DNA of 64,000 bases from positions 1-64,000 of the forward strand of contig JASANZ010002232.1 of NCBI GenBank assembly GCA_030849805.1. Reading direction: 5' to 3'. The position numbers and the translations under genes were made by a program. Of the stretch, positions 46,933 to 55,810 are shown piece after piece. Source of the stretch: Sergeia podlipaevii. Lineage: Eukaryota > Euglenozoa > Kinetoplastea > Trypanosomatida > Trypanosomatidae. Below the pieces are notes generated by a model, which saw only the letters and a list, made by a program, of their open reading frames with translations, did no database searches and had not been told where the DNA came from. Each line of letters starts with the position of its first letter. The stretch's first letter is position 1.

Positions 46933-48268
46933 TATTTAGAAAAAAAATGAAAAGAAACTTTATTTTTCCTAAAAAAATTAAGTCAGCTATACTTAAATTT
47001 CTTACAAAACTTGAAAAAAATATTGTAGAAGTACGGTAACAAAGAGAAACAATAATACCAGTGCATGCTTATATATACAACAATTGCGTAAAAGCTTGAC
47101 TATTAGCAAGACATCACATATAGTTATACCCAGAGGTTTGTATGATTTGCACTTAGTGCGAACGCCTATAGTGTTCCCTCCCCCGGTAGCCAATCAGCTT
47201 TTTTTTCCCCCAAAATTACCCAGCATGTGCTAGGCGAAAATAAAAACAAGGCTTCACCACATGCTCGCAGTCAGTTTCGCCAAAACAACAATAGCAGAGA
47301 CTGTTTTCATCATTTTCAAGAAATAACAATATAAATACTAATAATAATAATAATAATTATAATAGCATAAAGTAATGATAAAAGTAGTAAAACGGAAGAA
47401 TGTAGCAAACACACCCAACTTGCCTGGTTAGATATATTGAATAAACACTTGAGTTATAAAGCTATCAAGTTTTGAATCATCAATAAACCTTTCCGGGGGA
47501 AAATATAGCTTCCTTACACTTGACTTTTCTTTCACCCGACTTTTTACATTTAACAAGTTTCTACATCTCACTTGCATATGCTCCCGGTAAGCGCAAGAGC
47601 AACAAGAAGAAAAAAAAAATACGAATGTTCGTCCTTTCGATTTACAAAGCACAAGTCAGCTAATGTTCCACAGCAGCAGAAAACTCTCAGTACTGACTAG
47701 GGCCACTTATGTACATTTTTAGTCATACAGAATAACCCAGAAGTTAGGAAACAACCTGCAGAGATAGAAAATGCACGCATAAATAATATTATATCAATTT
47801 TTTAAAAAAAATGCGTAATATAAAATAGAAACTTATATAGAAGAACAAAGCACATTTCCATGAAGTACTGTACTGGGATCCTCACAAAATGTGATTTAAG
47901 CATATACGAGCTTAGTCACAAAAAAAGTCCAAGCTTTTAACTGGCAAAAATATAAGGGAAGAAAATATAGCCGTATATGTATAAAAAAGGTACTGTCTCA
48001 TTCAAGCCAACACGATTTTTTTTTCTCTCCTTTTAATAATGATGACCTGTGCGTTTCTCGATATTGGTATATTCAAATAAAGATCATTTCGATTTACGTG
48101 TGACAGACTGTTTAATGTAGAATGCATAATGGTTCGTCTCAGTAAAAACGGCAACACCAATAAACAATAGAAATCCGAGCTCTCATTCCATTAAACGCTA
48201 TTCCATAACGCATTTGTTTTCATTTTGCGGAACGAAGAATGATTATGGGTATGATATTCTCAAAATAG
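46933..48268. other. AT-rich gene-free island
   Basis: 1.3 kb, strikingly AT-rich, with an (AAT)n tract at 47337-47357 and only small random ORFs. It separates the SDR from a kinase relic and has no visible gene. It may be what remains of decayed sequence. Confidence 0.6.
47337..47357. repeat. (AAT)n microsatellite
   Basis: Trinucleotide AAT repeats followed by a degenerate AT tail, seen directly in the AT-rich island. Confidence 0.9.
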
Positions 48269-49791
48269 CTACGAATACGCAACCGTTGCGTACGTTATGG
48301 AGCTCATCATATCCACTAAAGTAACTTCCATGTCCACAAAGCTGTCACCATCATCTATCGTGTTAACACATATAATTTCTTTTGGTACAAGCCAATCGTA
48401 CTCAAGAATCTTGCGGACCCCCCAACAAAAGGCAGGGCCCTTTTGAAGCATCTCGCGTACCGTTTCTTTAAATTCCGGCGATGGCACAATAGTAGATCCT
48501 TCGACGACTTCGTCAGGAAATTCAAGGGGCCGATTGATGATAAACTTGTTGAGAATGTATGGCGTTGAAGCAATAAATGGCAGGCATCCATACATGAGCT
48601 GAAACAAAGGAATGCCAAGAGCCCAAATATCCACAAGATGCGCTGTTACTATTAAATCATTGCGACACAGCTCTGGTGGCATAAATGCGGAGTTTCCTTC
48701 AACACCAGTTATACCCCCTTCCGACAAAATTTCGCTAACACCAATGTCTGAGAGGAACGCGGTTCCTTTGTCAACAACTGAGATATTCTCCGGCTTGATA
48801 TCTCTGTGTATGACACGGTGTACATGTAGATATTTAAGAGCACTGACAATTTGGCGCGTGCGCTTGCGCAGCGCGTTTTCCTTAATCGAAACAATGGTTT
48901 TGTCTGTCAATTCCTTTACAATTTTGCCCTTGTTGACATATTGTATCATCAAATACATTTTTTGAGTTTCTGTGTTCCCAAGTACCTCGTACAAGTGAAC
49001 CAAATGCGGATGAGAAATACGACGCATGATAGCAACTTCTCGCATAATTGCTTGTGCACGGCGCCATTTGTTTTATCCTTGTTGAATGTAAAGTTTTTTT
49101 CATTGCATAATGTACGCCAGCGCATATGTGTTCAACTAATTTCACCTTGCTAAAGGCGCCTCTACGAAGTGCATTTAAATCAATGTACTCATTGACAGTT
49201 TTATGGCCGCCTAATTGCTTGCTCAGTATATCGTTATAAGTGTCGACAACATCTGGCGCGTCTACAAATATCGAACCGTCCTTCGTCACAAAACTCCTGT
49301 TTCATTGGGTATACGCGGTCGTGCGATACCGCATCTTGTGAGATTCGGGGATAATTTTTGTATTTAGTGCGAAATGACCTGGTATACTTCGCGATGTGGA
49401 GAGCGCATGCTATTTTTTTTTTTTTGCGATAAGCGGTTGATATTATAAGCGCTTTTCTGGTGCCCCTCACAGTATGAGCTTGCCTCATTTCTCGGAATTG
49501 TTGAGCGCGGATGAAGAGCTGAGTTTTCCGCGTTATCCGAAGATGGTACAACCAGTAAAAAAAAAAAAAAAAAGCATCTCCTGCTTCAGATGTATCTTCT
49601 AAAGAGTGGTGGATGGCCTCGTTTGGCGCTTCATATATTGAAAAGTTGCCGCCATAACAATACGGACATGGACATTTATTGCATGTAAACAAAGGCGCAA
49701 ATCGCGATCTCTCAGTCTTCTGATGTGCACTGGCTGACCCAACCACATCAATGTCAATTGTAGACCAGCTACGCGAATGCATGCTGAACAC
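48269..49791 (-). pseudogene. Decayed protein kinase (CAMKK-like), several frameshifts
   Basis: The kinase domain is spread over at least two frames. The C-lobe frame (48269 to about 49070, 258 aa from Met 49045) has ISHPHLVHLYEVL, HRDIKPEN, a DFG equivalent read as SDIG, a PPEL element for APE, and DIWALGIPLFQLMYG. The N-lobe glycine loop and lysine (GAFSKVKLVEH, VHYAMKKT) lie in the next frame (48882-49289), and the two match across a 1-nt shift near 49060-49066. Further up, coding-like pieces in other frames are joined across an A16 run (plus 49558-49573) and a T-run (49413-49425), and an in-frame stop occurs as well. CAMKK/LKB1-type kinases sit in calcium or energy signalling. The base composition is far more AT-rich than its neighbours. 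Assembly error in homopolymers could explain some shifts but not all. Confidence 0.8.
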
Positions 49792-50510
49792 AAAAGGAAA
49801 GTACCTTGTAGATCCCTAGTTGCTCTGAATAACAAAAAATAATAGTTTTCCAAAATAAACTTTCGCTATATTTACCACAATGCAACTCAAAAAGAAAAAA
49901 GAGAAAAGAAACATCTTGCAGCATTAAGATAATTAGCATGTGGAAATTCGAAGCCACAAACACGAAGCGGTGAAAAGAAGATAACTATAAGAATAATTAT
50001 GTTTGCTCTTTTTTCCGAACCAGCAACAACATGAACAACAAAAGGAACGCTTTGCTTCTGCAATTCCATATCCTTTCATCTTTTTTTTCCCCATGCGCCG
50101 CCGCCAAGGTCCCCCCCCCCCCCCCCGGCGTGGGCCGGGGGTACGCCGCCCCGCGAGGGCGAGGGGGGGGGGGCTCCAGGCGACATGAGGGGCCCCGAAA
50201 GAGGAAGAAAAAGGCAAGAAAGAAAAGAGGGGAGAGGAAAAGAAGATGCCGCTGGAGTATGTAGTGGGGAAAGGAAATGAAAGAGGAGGGAATGCTAAAG
50301 GCGGTATTGTCTACCGCAAAAATTCAGTCAGAATATTTTTGCTTTGTCTTTGAAGAGCACGGGAAGAGCAGGTAAGAGAAAAAAAAAGATAAGAAATAAG
50401 CACCAACGTACGCACACATACCTGTGCATACGAAGATAAAAAATATACTATGATATGTTATGAAGCATCCCCCCATGCTTTTCCACATCTCGCCGTGAGA
50501 GGCGAACTGT
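49792..50510. other. AT-rich spacer containing a GC homopolymer knot
   Basis: AT-rich sequence on both sides of a short, extremely GC-rich patch at about 50090-50200. No gene is seen; ORFs over the patch translate to Pro/Gly/Arg runs. Further right is a purine-rich stretch (50195-50300) that reads as pyrimidine-rich RNA. Confidence 0.65.
50111..50173. repeat. C16 ... G11 homopolymer pair, possible hairpin or quadruplex
   Basis: A run of 16 C (50111-50126) and a run of 11 G (50163-50173) are 36 bases apart. The interval is GC-rich and contains GGCGT and ACGCC, which can pair inside the loop. It is alone in an AT-rich setting and could fold as a long hairpin, or as a G-quadruplex/i-motif. It may also be an assembly artefact. 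Confidence 0.6.
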
Positions 50511-51935
50511 CTACGATTCGGCACACTGTGTTGGTAGGGTGGGTGTTGGCAGGATACATGCTCGCAGCAAAGCCCGCTCACCGCGTCGCTGCTGCAGAGG
50601 TATCTCCTGGGGCCACTTAGACCAAAAGGTTGAGCTGTGCATGACCCTAAATGGCTGCGTATCTTCGTTGGGGTTCTTGATGAATGAAATCAGGTGCGGG
50701 TGGTATTCACTAAGCACACACATCGCTACACCAAGCAGAGAACGCAGCACAGTGAAGCGGACGCCAAAGTGGTCCTCATGCGACGGAGAAGGCCTCGCGT
50801 CGGGAGATGCAGCAGTTGGAGGACTGAGCGCGGGGGATGCATCGAGTAGCGTTACAAAGCAGTGCCTTCGCATCCACTTATGCTGCTCATCCCGCAAAGC
50901 AGTGGGGTTATCAACCGTGGAGACTTCGTTGATGGGGTACTCGCGACACGCGCACGCCAGCGGGCCGTTGAGCAGAAAATTCCACTGTGCCGGACTGCAG
51001 CCAATCACGAAGCAGCACATGGGAACATTGTCTGCAAAGGGGATGCTTGAGACTGACGTAGTGGCAGGCACGGAAGCACAACTCGCACACCGCACTACAA
51101 GTGTATAGGTGAGCAACGAGGACAAGTCCTTGTGAATGGGCACCCACAATGCGTAGAGTTGCTCATACACCTGACGGCAGAACTTGTGCGATTGCATCCG
51201 CGCCTGCTGTGCGGCGTAGAGAACTGTGTCCTTGTTATCGCTGGTGCTGTGCCCTGGCGCTACACCAAGTTGATTTGGGGTACTAGGGGCAAAGGAGTGA
51301 GGAAGGGTGCTTCGTCTCCCAGTACCGTAATCGGCCAACATTTTAGCGGAGGTGGTGTCCACACTGCAAGAGAAATCACTGTTACTCTCTGAAAAATGAT
51401 CCGAACGGTTTGTGACCGAGCCGCACTCGCTGTCATCCTTGCTTGGAGTGGCAGGATCCTCTCCGTCCTCTTGATGGCCTCCGTCCCTCTCTGTGCAAGT
51501 TGCGCAGGTGCCAAGTGTAAGGAGCTGCTGTCTGTCTTCTACCCACGTCTCAAGTGCTGATGCCACCACATCAGGTAATAGCGCACGACACTCGCCTCGC
51601 TCCTCATAATTGCGGCGCATGCGAGCGGCGTCATCAAGCACAGAAATGACGTTCTCCTTCCACAGTGAATCAAAGTCTGAGGCAGCAGAGTCGGCAAAGA
51701 CATCAAGCGGTGACGCACCAAGATCGCTCGCTGTCACAGAAGAGAACTGCACGCTGACACGGCTGAGTTTCACCTCGTCAGGACGCACAACGGGCTCCTC
51801 CAGCAGCGTGTTGATAATCAGCATATTGGCGATTTCAAGGCCGTCAGTAATGTTCACGTTAGCAATGCGCTTGTGGAGTTCCTGGAGAATGAAGCTCACT
51901 TTATCGCCGACGCGTGGTGAGTAAGGAATTGGCAT
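50511..51935 (-). CDS. Hypothetical protein, 474 aa
   Basis: The frame runs from ATG at 51935 to a stop at 50511. The N-terminal 75 residues (MPIPYSPRVGDKVSF, then LHKRIANVNITDGLEIANMLI) form a likely helical domain. The middle (150-260) is Ser/Asp/Glu-rich and low-complexity. The last 200 residues have a Cys-containing globular domain (VVRCASCASVPATTS, CACREYPINEVS) that lacks a clear zinc-binding spacing. There is no membrane span. The kinase relic follows it in transcription order. No family is recognised; it is coding by length and codon use. Confidence 0.8.
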   Translation of the reverse strand: MPIPYSPRVGDKVSFILQELHKRIANVNITDGLEIANMLIINTLLEEPVVRPDEVKLSRVSVQFSSVTASDLGASPLDVFADSAASDFDSLWKENVISVLDDAARMRRNYEERGECRALLPDVVASALETWVEDRQQLLTLGTCATCTERDGGHQEDGEDPATPSKDDSECGSVTNRSDHFSESNSDFSCSVDTTSAKMLADYGTGRRSTLPHSFAPSTPNQLGVAPGHSTSDNKDTVLYAAQQARMQSHKFCRQVYEQLYALWVPIHKDLSSLLTYTLVVRCASCASVPATTSVSSIPFADNVPMCCFVIGCSPAQWNFLLNGPLACACREYPINEVSTVDNPTALRDEQHKWMRRHCFVTLLDASPALSPPTAASPDARPSPSHEDHFGVRFTVLRSLLGVAMCVLSEYHPHLISFIKNPNEDTQPFRVMHSSTFWSKWPQEIPLQQRRGERALLRACILPTPTLPTQCAES

Positions 51936-52199
51936 GGCTACACGGCTTTATAATAGTGATTGTATATATATATATGTATGCGTACGTACACTGTATTCAC
52001 AAATATATGTTGAGAAATAGAAATAAAGAGAAAAATCAATTGATGAAGCTGTGTGCAGCTTCTTTAAAAGAGAAAAAAAAAAGTTGGTTGAGAAAGGGAA
52101 AAAAAAGTAATAGGACCGCTAGCAATGTTGACTATTCAGTAAGAATATAAATAAGTTTTATGAAAGGACTGAAAAATAGAAAAAGGGAAAAGAGTGAAT

Positions 52200-52358
52200 T
52201 CAGTAGATAACTTGCTTTGATGGTCCAGGAGATATGCTAAGAGGCTTGAACAAAGTGAATCCTTGTTTTACTTCTTTCAGCCTCTGCTGATACCATTTCA
52301 TACATTTTTTGGATGTATCGTTGTCTTCACCATTCCATCGAGAGGGGCACACACACAT
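52200..52358 (-). CDS. Possible microprotein, 52 aa
   Basis: A small frame lies between the 474-aa and the acidic gene. It is open for 72 codons from ATG at 52418, but the coding strand there contains CCCC followed by T8 (52415-52404), a good polypyrimidine tract. The first AG after it (52370-52369) is 10 nt before the next ATG at 52358. I therefore take 52358 as the start. The 52-aa product has a Cys-x-Cys near the N-terminus (MCVCPSRWNGED), a basic, helical middle (KKCMKWYQQRLKEVKQ) and a FTLFKPLSISPG ending; codon choice looks coding. The stop of the acidic gene is only about 50 nt from the tract, which is tight. Function unknown. Confidence 0.42.
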   Translation of the reverse strand: MCVCPSRWNGEDNDTSKKCMKWYQQRLKEVKQGFTLFKPLSISPGPSKQVIY

Positions 52359-52463
52359 AGGCTCGCTTCTTTCAAAGTGGAGTCCAAATGCAGCAACAAC
52401 CAGAAAAAAAAGGGGCATGCGTTCCCCTCAACCATCACACTACCGCTTATAGCATCAGTAGCA

Positions 52464-53639
52464 CTATCGATCAGAGAGCAAGCTTCTCAGCTGTTGATCC
52501 ATTGTACGAGTAGGCAATACCAAGCTATATCGACCCAGCAGCAGTGCAACATCTACATCTTCATCGCCTGCACTCTTTGGGATCTGTTTCTGCTGCTGCT
52601 GCTGCCGGCTCTGAGTGTCACTGCTGAAGTCAACAAACCGAGGCGGAGCCACTGACGTCCCTTGTTCGCTATACATGGCAGCAGCCGTTGGTAGGGCATT
52701 GTTACTAGTAGCAGTGGTCGCTTGACTAATCACGGTAGAAGTAGTAGTGCTGGAGAGAGCGTTGGGTGCCGGTATGGGGTTGGCAGGCGCAGCACTAAAC
52801 AAGGGGAACGTCTTTGGGGTCGGTGAGATGGATGCCACTGCTGTCATGCTACTTGTTGCTGCTGCTGGCTTTGGTGCTGCGGTGAGAGAACTGGTGGCGC
52901 TGGTGGTGGCGGCGGCTGTAGGCAAGAAACTGCCACTAGTGCCGCTGTTAGCTCCACCTACACCCGCATTAGATCTTCCTCCATCCAGCATGCTCCTAAA
53001 CAGCGCCGGCGCTGAAAAAGTGGTGCTCATCGCTGAAGCAAAAGAAGAAGAGCCAGTAAGAAATGCTGCGGCAGTGGCGCTAGGCAACTTGTCCTGTGGT
53101 GTCGTTGTGAAAGAGGTCGAGAAGACAGTTGTGCCTTTTGCCGGAGGCGGTAGCATAATACCGCTTCCACGAGCGGGAAGTGCGCTGGTGGCACTTTCAA
53201 CGTGCCTCAGTGCTTCCTCATGTTCGCTCTTCTCCTCGTGCTGTGTCTCGCCCTCTTCCTCTACGTCTCCTTCATCGATTTGGCCTCCTTCTTCCTCTTC
53301 TCCTTCTCTTTCTTCACCCGAGTACTCTTCCTCCTCGTTCTCAATGCTATCCTCTTCACTACCATCTTCCTCCTCGTCCTCGTCTTCTCCTCCTTCACAG
53401 TCCTCGCCATACTCTTCGTCCCCGAGTGCCTCCTCTTCCTCCTGCTCATCGAAGGCACCCTCACTGCCACTCGCCTCTTCCTCTTCACTGCCGCTGGGAA
53501 AACTACCTTTAGAAACCTCAGCGGCACTATCCTGCTGGTACGAAGCACCACTGCCACCGCCATCGCTATCCAACGCGTACCTCTCATCTCCGCCAGATGA
53601 CTCGTCTATCGCAAATCCATTATCGTCTGTAAAGCTCAT
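52464..53639 (-). CDS. Acidic, low-complexity protein, 391 aa
   Basis: The frame runs from ATG at 53639 to a stop at 52464. The N-terminal 140 residues are dominated by Glu, Asp, Ser and Gly (long E/D runs near 70-140). The middle (about 155-330) is Ala/Ser/Thr/Pro-rich with scattered Phe, and the last 35 residues (VDVALLLGRYSLVLP, TRTMDQQLRSLL) look like a short structured helix or strand unit. No domain is known. The Phe-spotted Ser/Thr region recalls disordered nucleoporins but has no FG repeats. The antisense strand carries long shadow ORFs because of the GAG/GAA-rich sequence. It is probably a disordered acidic protein. Confidence 0.75.
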   Translation of the reverse strand: MSFTDDNGFAIDESSGGDERYALDSDGGGSGASYQQDSAAEVSKGSFPSGSEEEEASGSEGAFDEQEEEEALGDEEYGEDCEGGEDEDEEEDGSEEDSIENEEEEYSGEEREGEEEEGGQIDEGDVEEEGETQHEEKSEHEEALRHVESATSALPARGSGIMLPPPAKGTTVFSTSFTTTPQDKLPSATAAAFLTGSSSFASAMSTTFSAPALFRSMLDGGRSNAGVGGANSGTSGSFLPTAAATTSATSSLTAAPKPAAATSSMTAVASISPTPKTFPLFSAAPANPIPAPNALSSTTTSTVISQATTATSNNALPTAAAMYSEQGTSVAPPRFVDFSSDTQSRQQQQQKQIPKSAGDEDVDVALLLGRYSLVLPTRTMDQQLRSLLSDR

Positions 53640-54304
53640 TCAGTACATATATACCGCCTAACTTTAATATATGTACCACTTGAGGGGAAGGAAACTTTTG
53701 ATTTTATTTTTAAAGACTTCCCTAATCAATAAAATAGAACCACAGAAAAAAAAAGAGGAGAGAGAGCGATGCAATGAGTGGGGGTGAGGGAAAGTCGTTC
53801 ATATACATCCAGTTTCGTCCGCTGCTAAAAGTGTGTGTGTGTGTGTGAGAAAGAAAGAGCTCTTTCGCTGTCACAGGTGTACAAAAACATATTTCTCTCC
53901 AAAATGAAGAAGAAAGGTGATTAAAAGATAACAGGAAGCATGTGTGTGCATGCACGCTGTCATCCGTATGTATGCCTTTTTTTTTCTCTCCTGTTTGTTT
54001 TCATTTTGCAAACACTGAATATAATAAAAATGGGAGAAGAAATAATGCTAAGAAATCGAATGGAAGAAACTTCCTCTAATCAACCGCAACAACAAAGCAA
54101 GTAAGCAAACAGGGGCGTGATTTTTTGATAATAGAGGCCATGAAATCAACACAACTCCTCGCATTTACGCCTGAGCGCTGCTCTTAAGTTTGTGCGACTT
54201 AATGTTCTATCCTAATCCTTCTTCTTTTCATTCTCTTCGTCCTCACCTCTCATCACACACACACACACACACACCTTTCCTGCCCAGTCAGTGTGAGCAA
54301 ATGT
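53640..54304. other. Intergenic, UTRs
   Basis: A 665-bp spacer with (GT)n at 53830-53847 and (CA)n at 54255-54273. The sequence just beyond the YKT6 stop is pyrimidine-rich on the plus strand, as 3' of several stops in this window. No gene is seen. Confidence 0.7.
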
Positions 54305-54922
54305 TTACATGACTGTGCAACACCCAGAGTTGGTCTGCTTCGCCTGGGAGTAGAACGTTTTGCTCGCCACGCCTAGGTCCTCGCTCTGTGCTACCAAGTC
54401 GTCAATCTTCTCACCACGCTCGATCATCTGGTCAATTGCGTTGTACATGATCACTTTAGTGTCTTCAATGTCACGCTTTATTTTTAAAATCTTGTCCACC
54501 TCCTCTGGCTTCTGGTACTTCTCAAGCGTCTGCTGCAGGTACGGCCATGCTAAAAAGTTGTCTGGCTGGCCGTCAATCACGTCGTACTTGCCACGGAACG
54601 TTTGTTGGAACTGCGGGACTAGCTCGGTGAGAAGTGTAAAGGCAACTCGGGAGTTGTACTCAATATCACTCACTGCAATGCCGACGATGCCGTCAAGGGT
54701 GGCGTATGCATAGACAACGTTTCCGTTTTCAGTAATCTGGGTCTTGGCACCGAGGGCAACCCGCTTTGCAATGGTGCGAGAGAGAAACACAATGAACTCG
54801 CGTGCTGAGTTTCGCTGAAAGAAGCCAAAAGAGCTCACGTCAATGGCTTCAGAGCAGATAATGGGGTTCTTGTCAATCCCTTGCCTATATGGCTTCAGGA
54901 TCAGCAAGCCATATAACTTCAT
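54305..54922 (-). CDS. YKT6: R-SNARE YKT6 (longin SNARE)
   Basis: A 205-aa protein with the full YKT6 layout. The N-terminal longin domain (1-135) starts MKLYGLLILKPYRQ and contains VYAYATLDGIVGIAVSD. The SNARE helix (about 138-195) holds the central Arg in MIERGEKIDDLVAQS. The CCTVM tail provides cysteines for farnesylation and palmitoylation. YKT6 works in ER-Golgi, endosomal and vacuolar fusion and, in yeast and animals, in autophagosome fusion. It lacks a membrane anchor, as expected. The length is close to the roughly 200 aa of other YKT6 proteins. A TTTAG followed by GAG just upstream of the ATG could be splice acceptors. The other autophagy-linked gene here, the ATG2-like one, is in the same unit but far downstream. 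Confidence 0.97.
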   Translation of the reverse strand: MKLYGLLILKPYRQGIDKNPIICSEAIDVSSFGFFQRNSAREFIVFLSRTIAKRVALGAKTQITENGNVVYAYATLDGIVGIAVSDIEYNSRVAFTLLTELVPQFQQTFRGKYDVIDGQPDNFLAWPYLQQTLEKYQKPEEVDKILKIKRDIEDTKVIMYNAIDQMIERGEKIDDLVAQSEDLGVASKTFYSQAKQTNSGCCTVM

Positions 54923-55810
54923 TCTCAGCTAAACACGGTATAGTTAAATGTATTTAAGTGTATGTACAAGCAAAAGGGAAAAAAAAAGATGTTTATATAT
55001 AAAGAGAGCTGCTCTGCTGTATGAATATGTGTGTATGTAGGTGACCTATGTATGCGTAGTCGCAGCGCGTTTGGGGGGTGACCAAGGCTATTTTTACAGC
55101 TCAGGAACAAAAGGTACGTTTTTTTGTATTTTAAAAGGCACATGTGAGTTAACAAGAGAAAGAGAGAGAGAGAGAGAATAAGAAAGAGACAAGGCATTGT
55201 GTACAAAGTTGCCTCCTCTTCAAAAGGAGTTCGTTGTGTAGAAATAAATCCAATCAATGCGTGCTACTTCTTTTTTTTTTCCTTTCACACATGGTCGCCA
55301 CACTCGCTGATGGTGAGCTTGCCTTGTGATTTATCGGTTGCAATTTCAGCCATCTAAACCTGTGTACGCGCAAAAGAAAAAAACAAAAGGAAAGAAATAA
55401 TAATAAATAAAAGCCGCATCATCAAAGGAAAAAAAAAACTCATAGAAATAGTAACGAAAAGAGTGACATCAATAATAGTAGTAATAAAGAAATGCGTGCG
55501 CCTGTATATAAGAACAGGTTTGCCTGCAGCACACGGCTGACATGCGTACGAGTGTGTGTATATAGCTCATACCAGCACCAACAGAAGAAGAAGAAACATA
55601 TAAGCAAAAGAAAGGCATGTAACCGTGACGCTCTCATGACACCTTTCCAGATGTTCCTTCTTTTAAAGTCCAGTTTCGTTTGCAAAAGAAAGAAAAGAAA
55701 AAAGAAGCCCCATGACAATAACAAAAACATCTAAGAGCTGCCTTCACACACACTTTTAATTCACACCACTCTTCAGAATGCTCTTCACAGTGCCTCACCC
55801 CCAACGTCAC
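54923..55810. other. Intergenic, UTRs
   Basis: A 0.9-kb spacer with (GA)n near 55157-55177 and A8-A9 runs. A 96-aa minus-strand ORF at 55440-55730 (Leu/Phe-rich, TR/TH runs) is poor and not called. Confidence 0.65.

Noticed and set aside
50111..50173. GC knot as a telomere or rRNA gene fragment
   Set aside because: No telomeric unit and no rRNA sequence recognised; only homopolymers.
52747..53661. 304-aa plus-strand ORF antisense to the acidic gene
   Set aside because: Ser/Pro/Leu-rich mirror of GAG/GAA-rich coding sequence; the plus strand has no other gene here.
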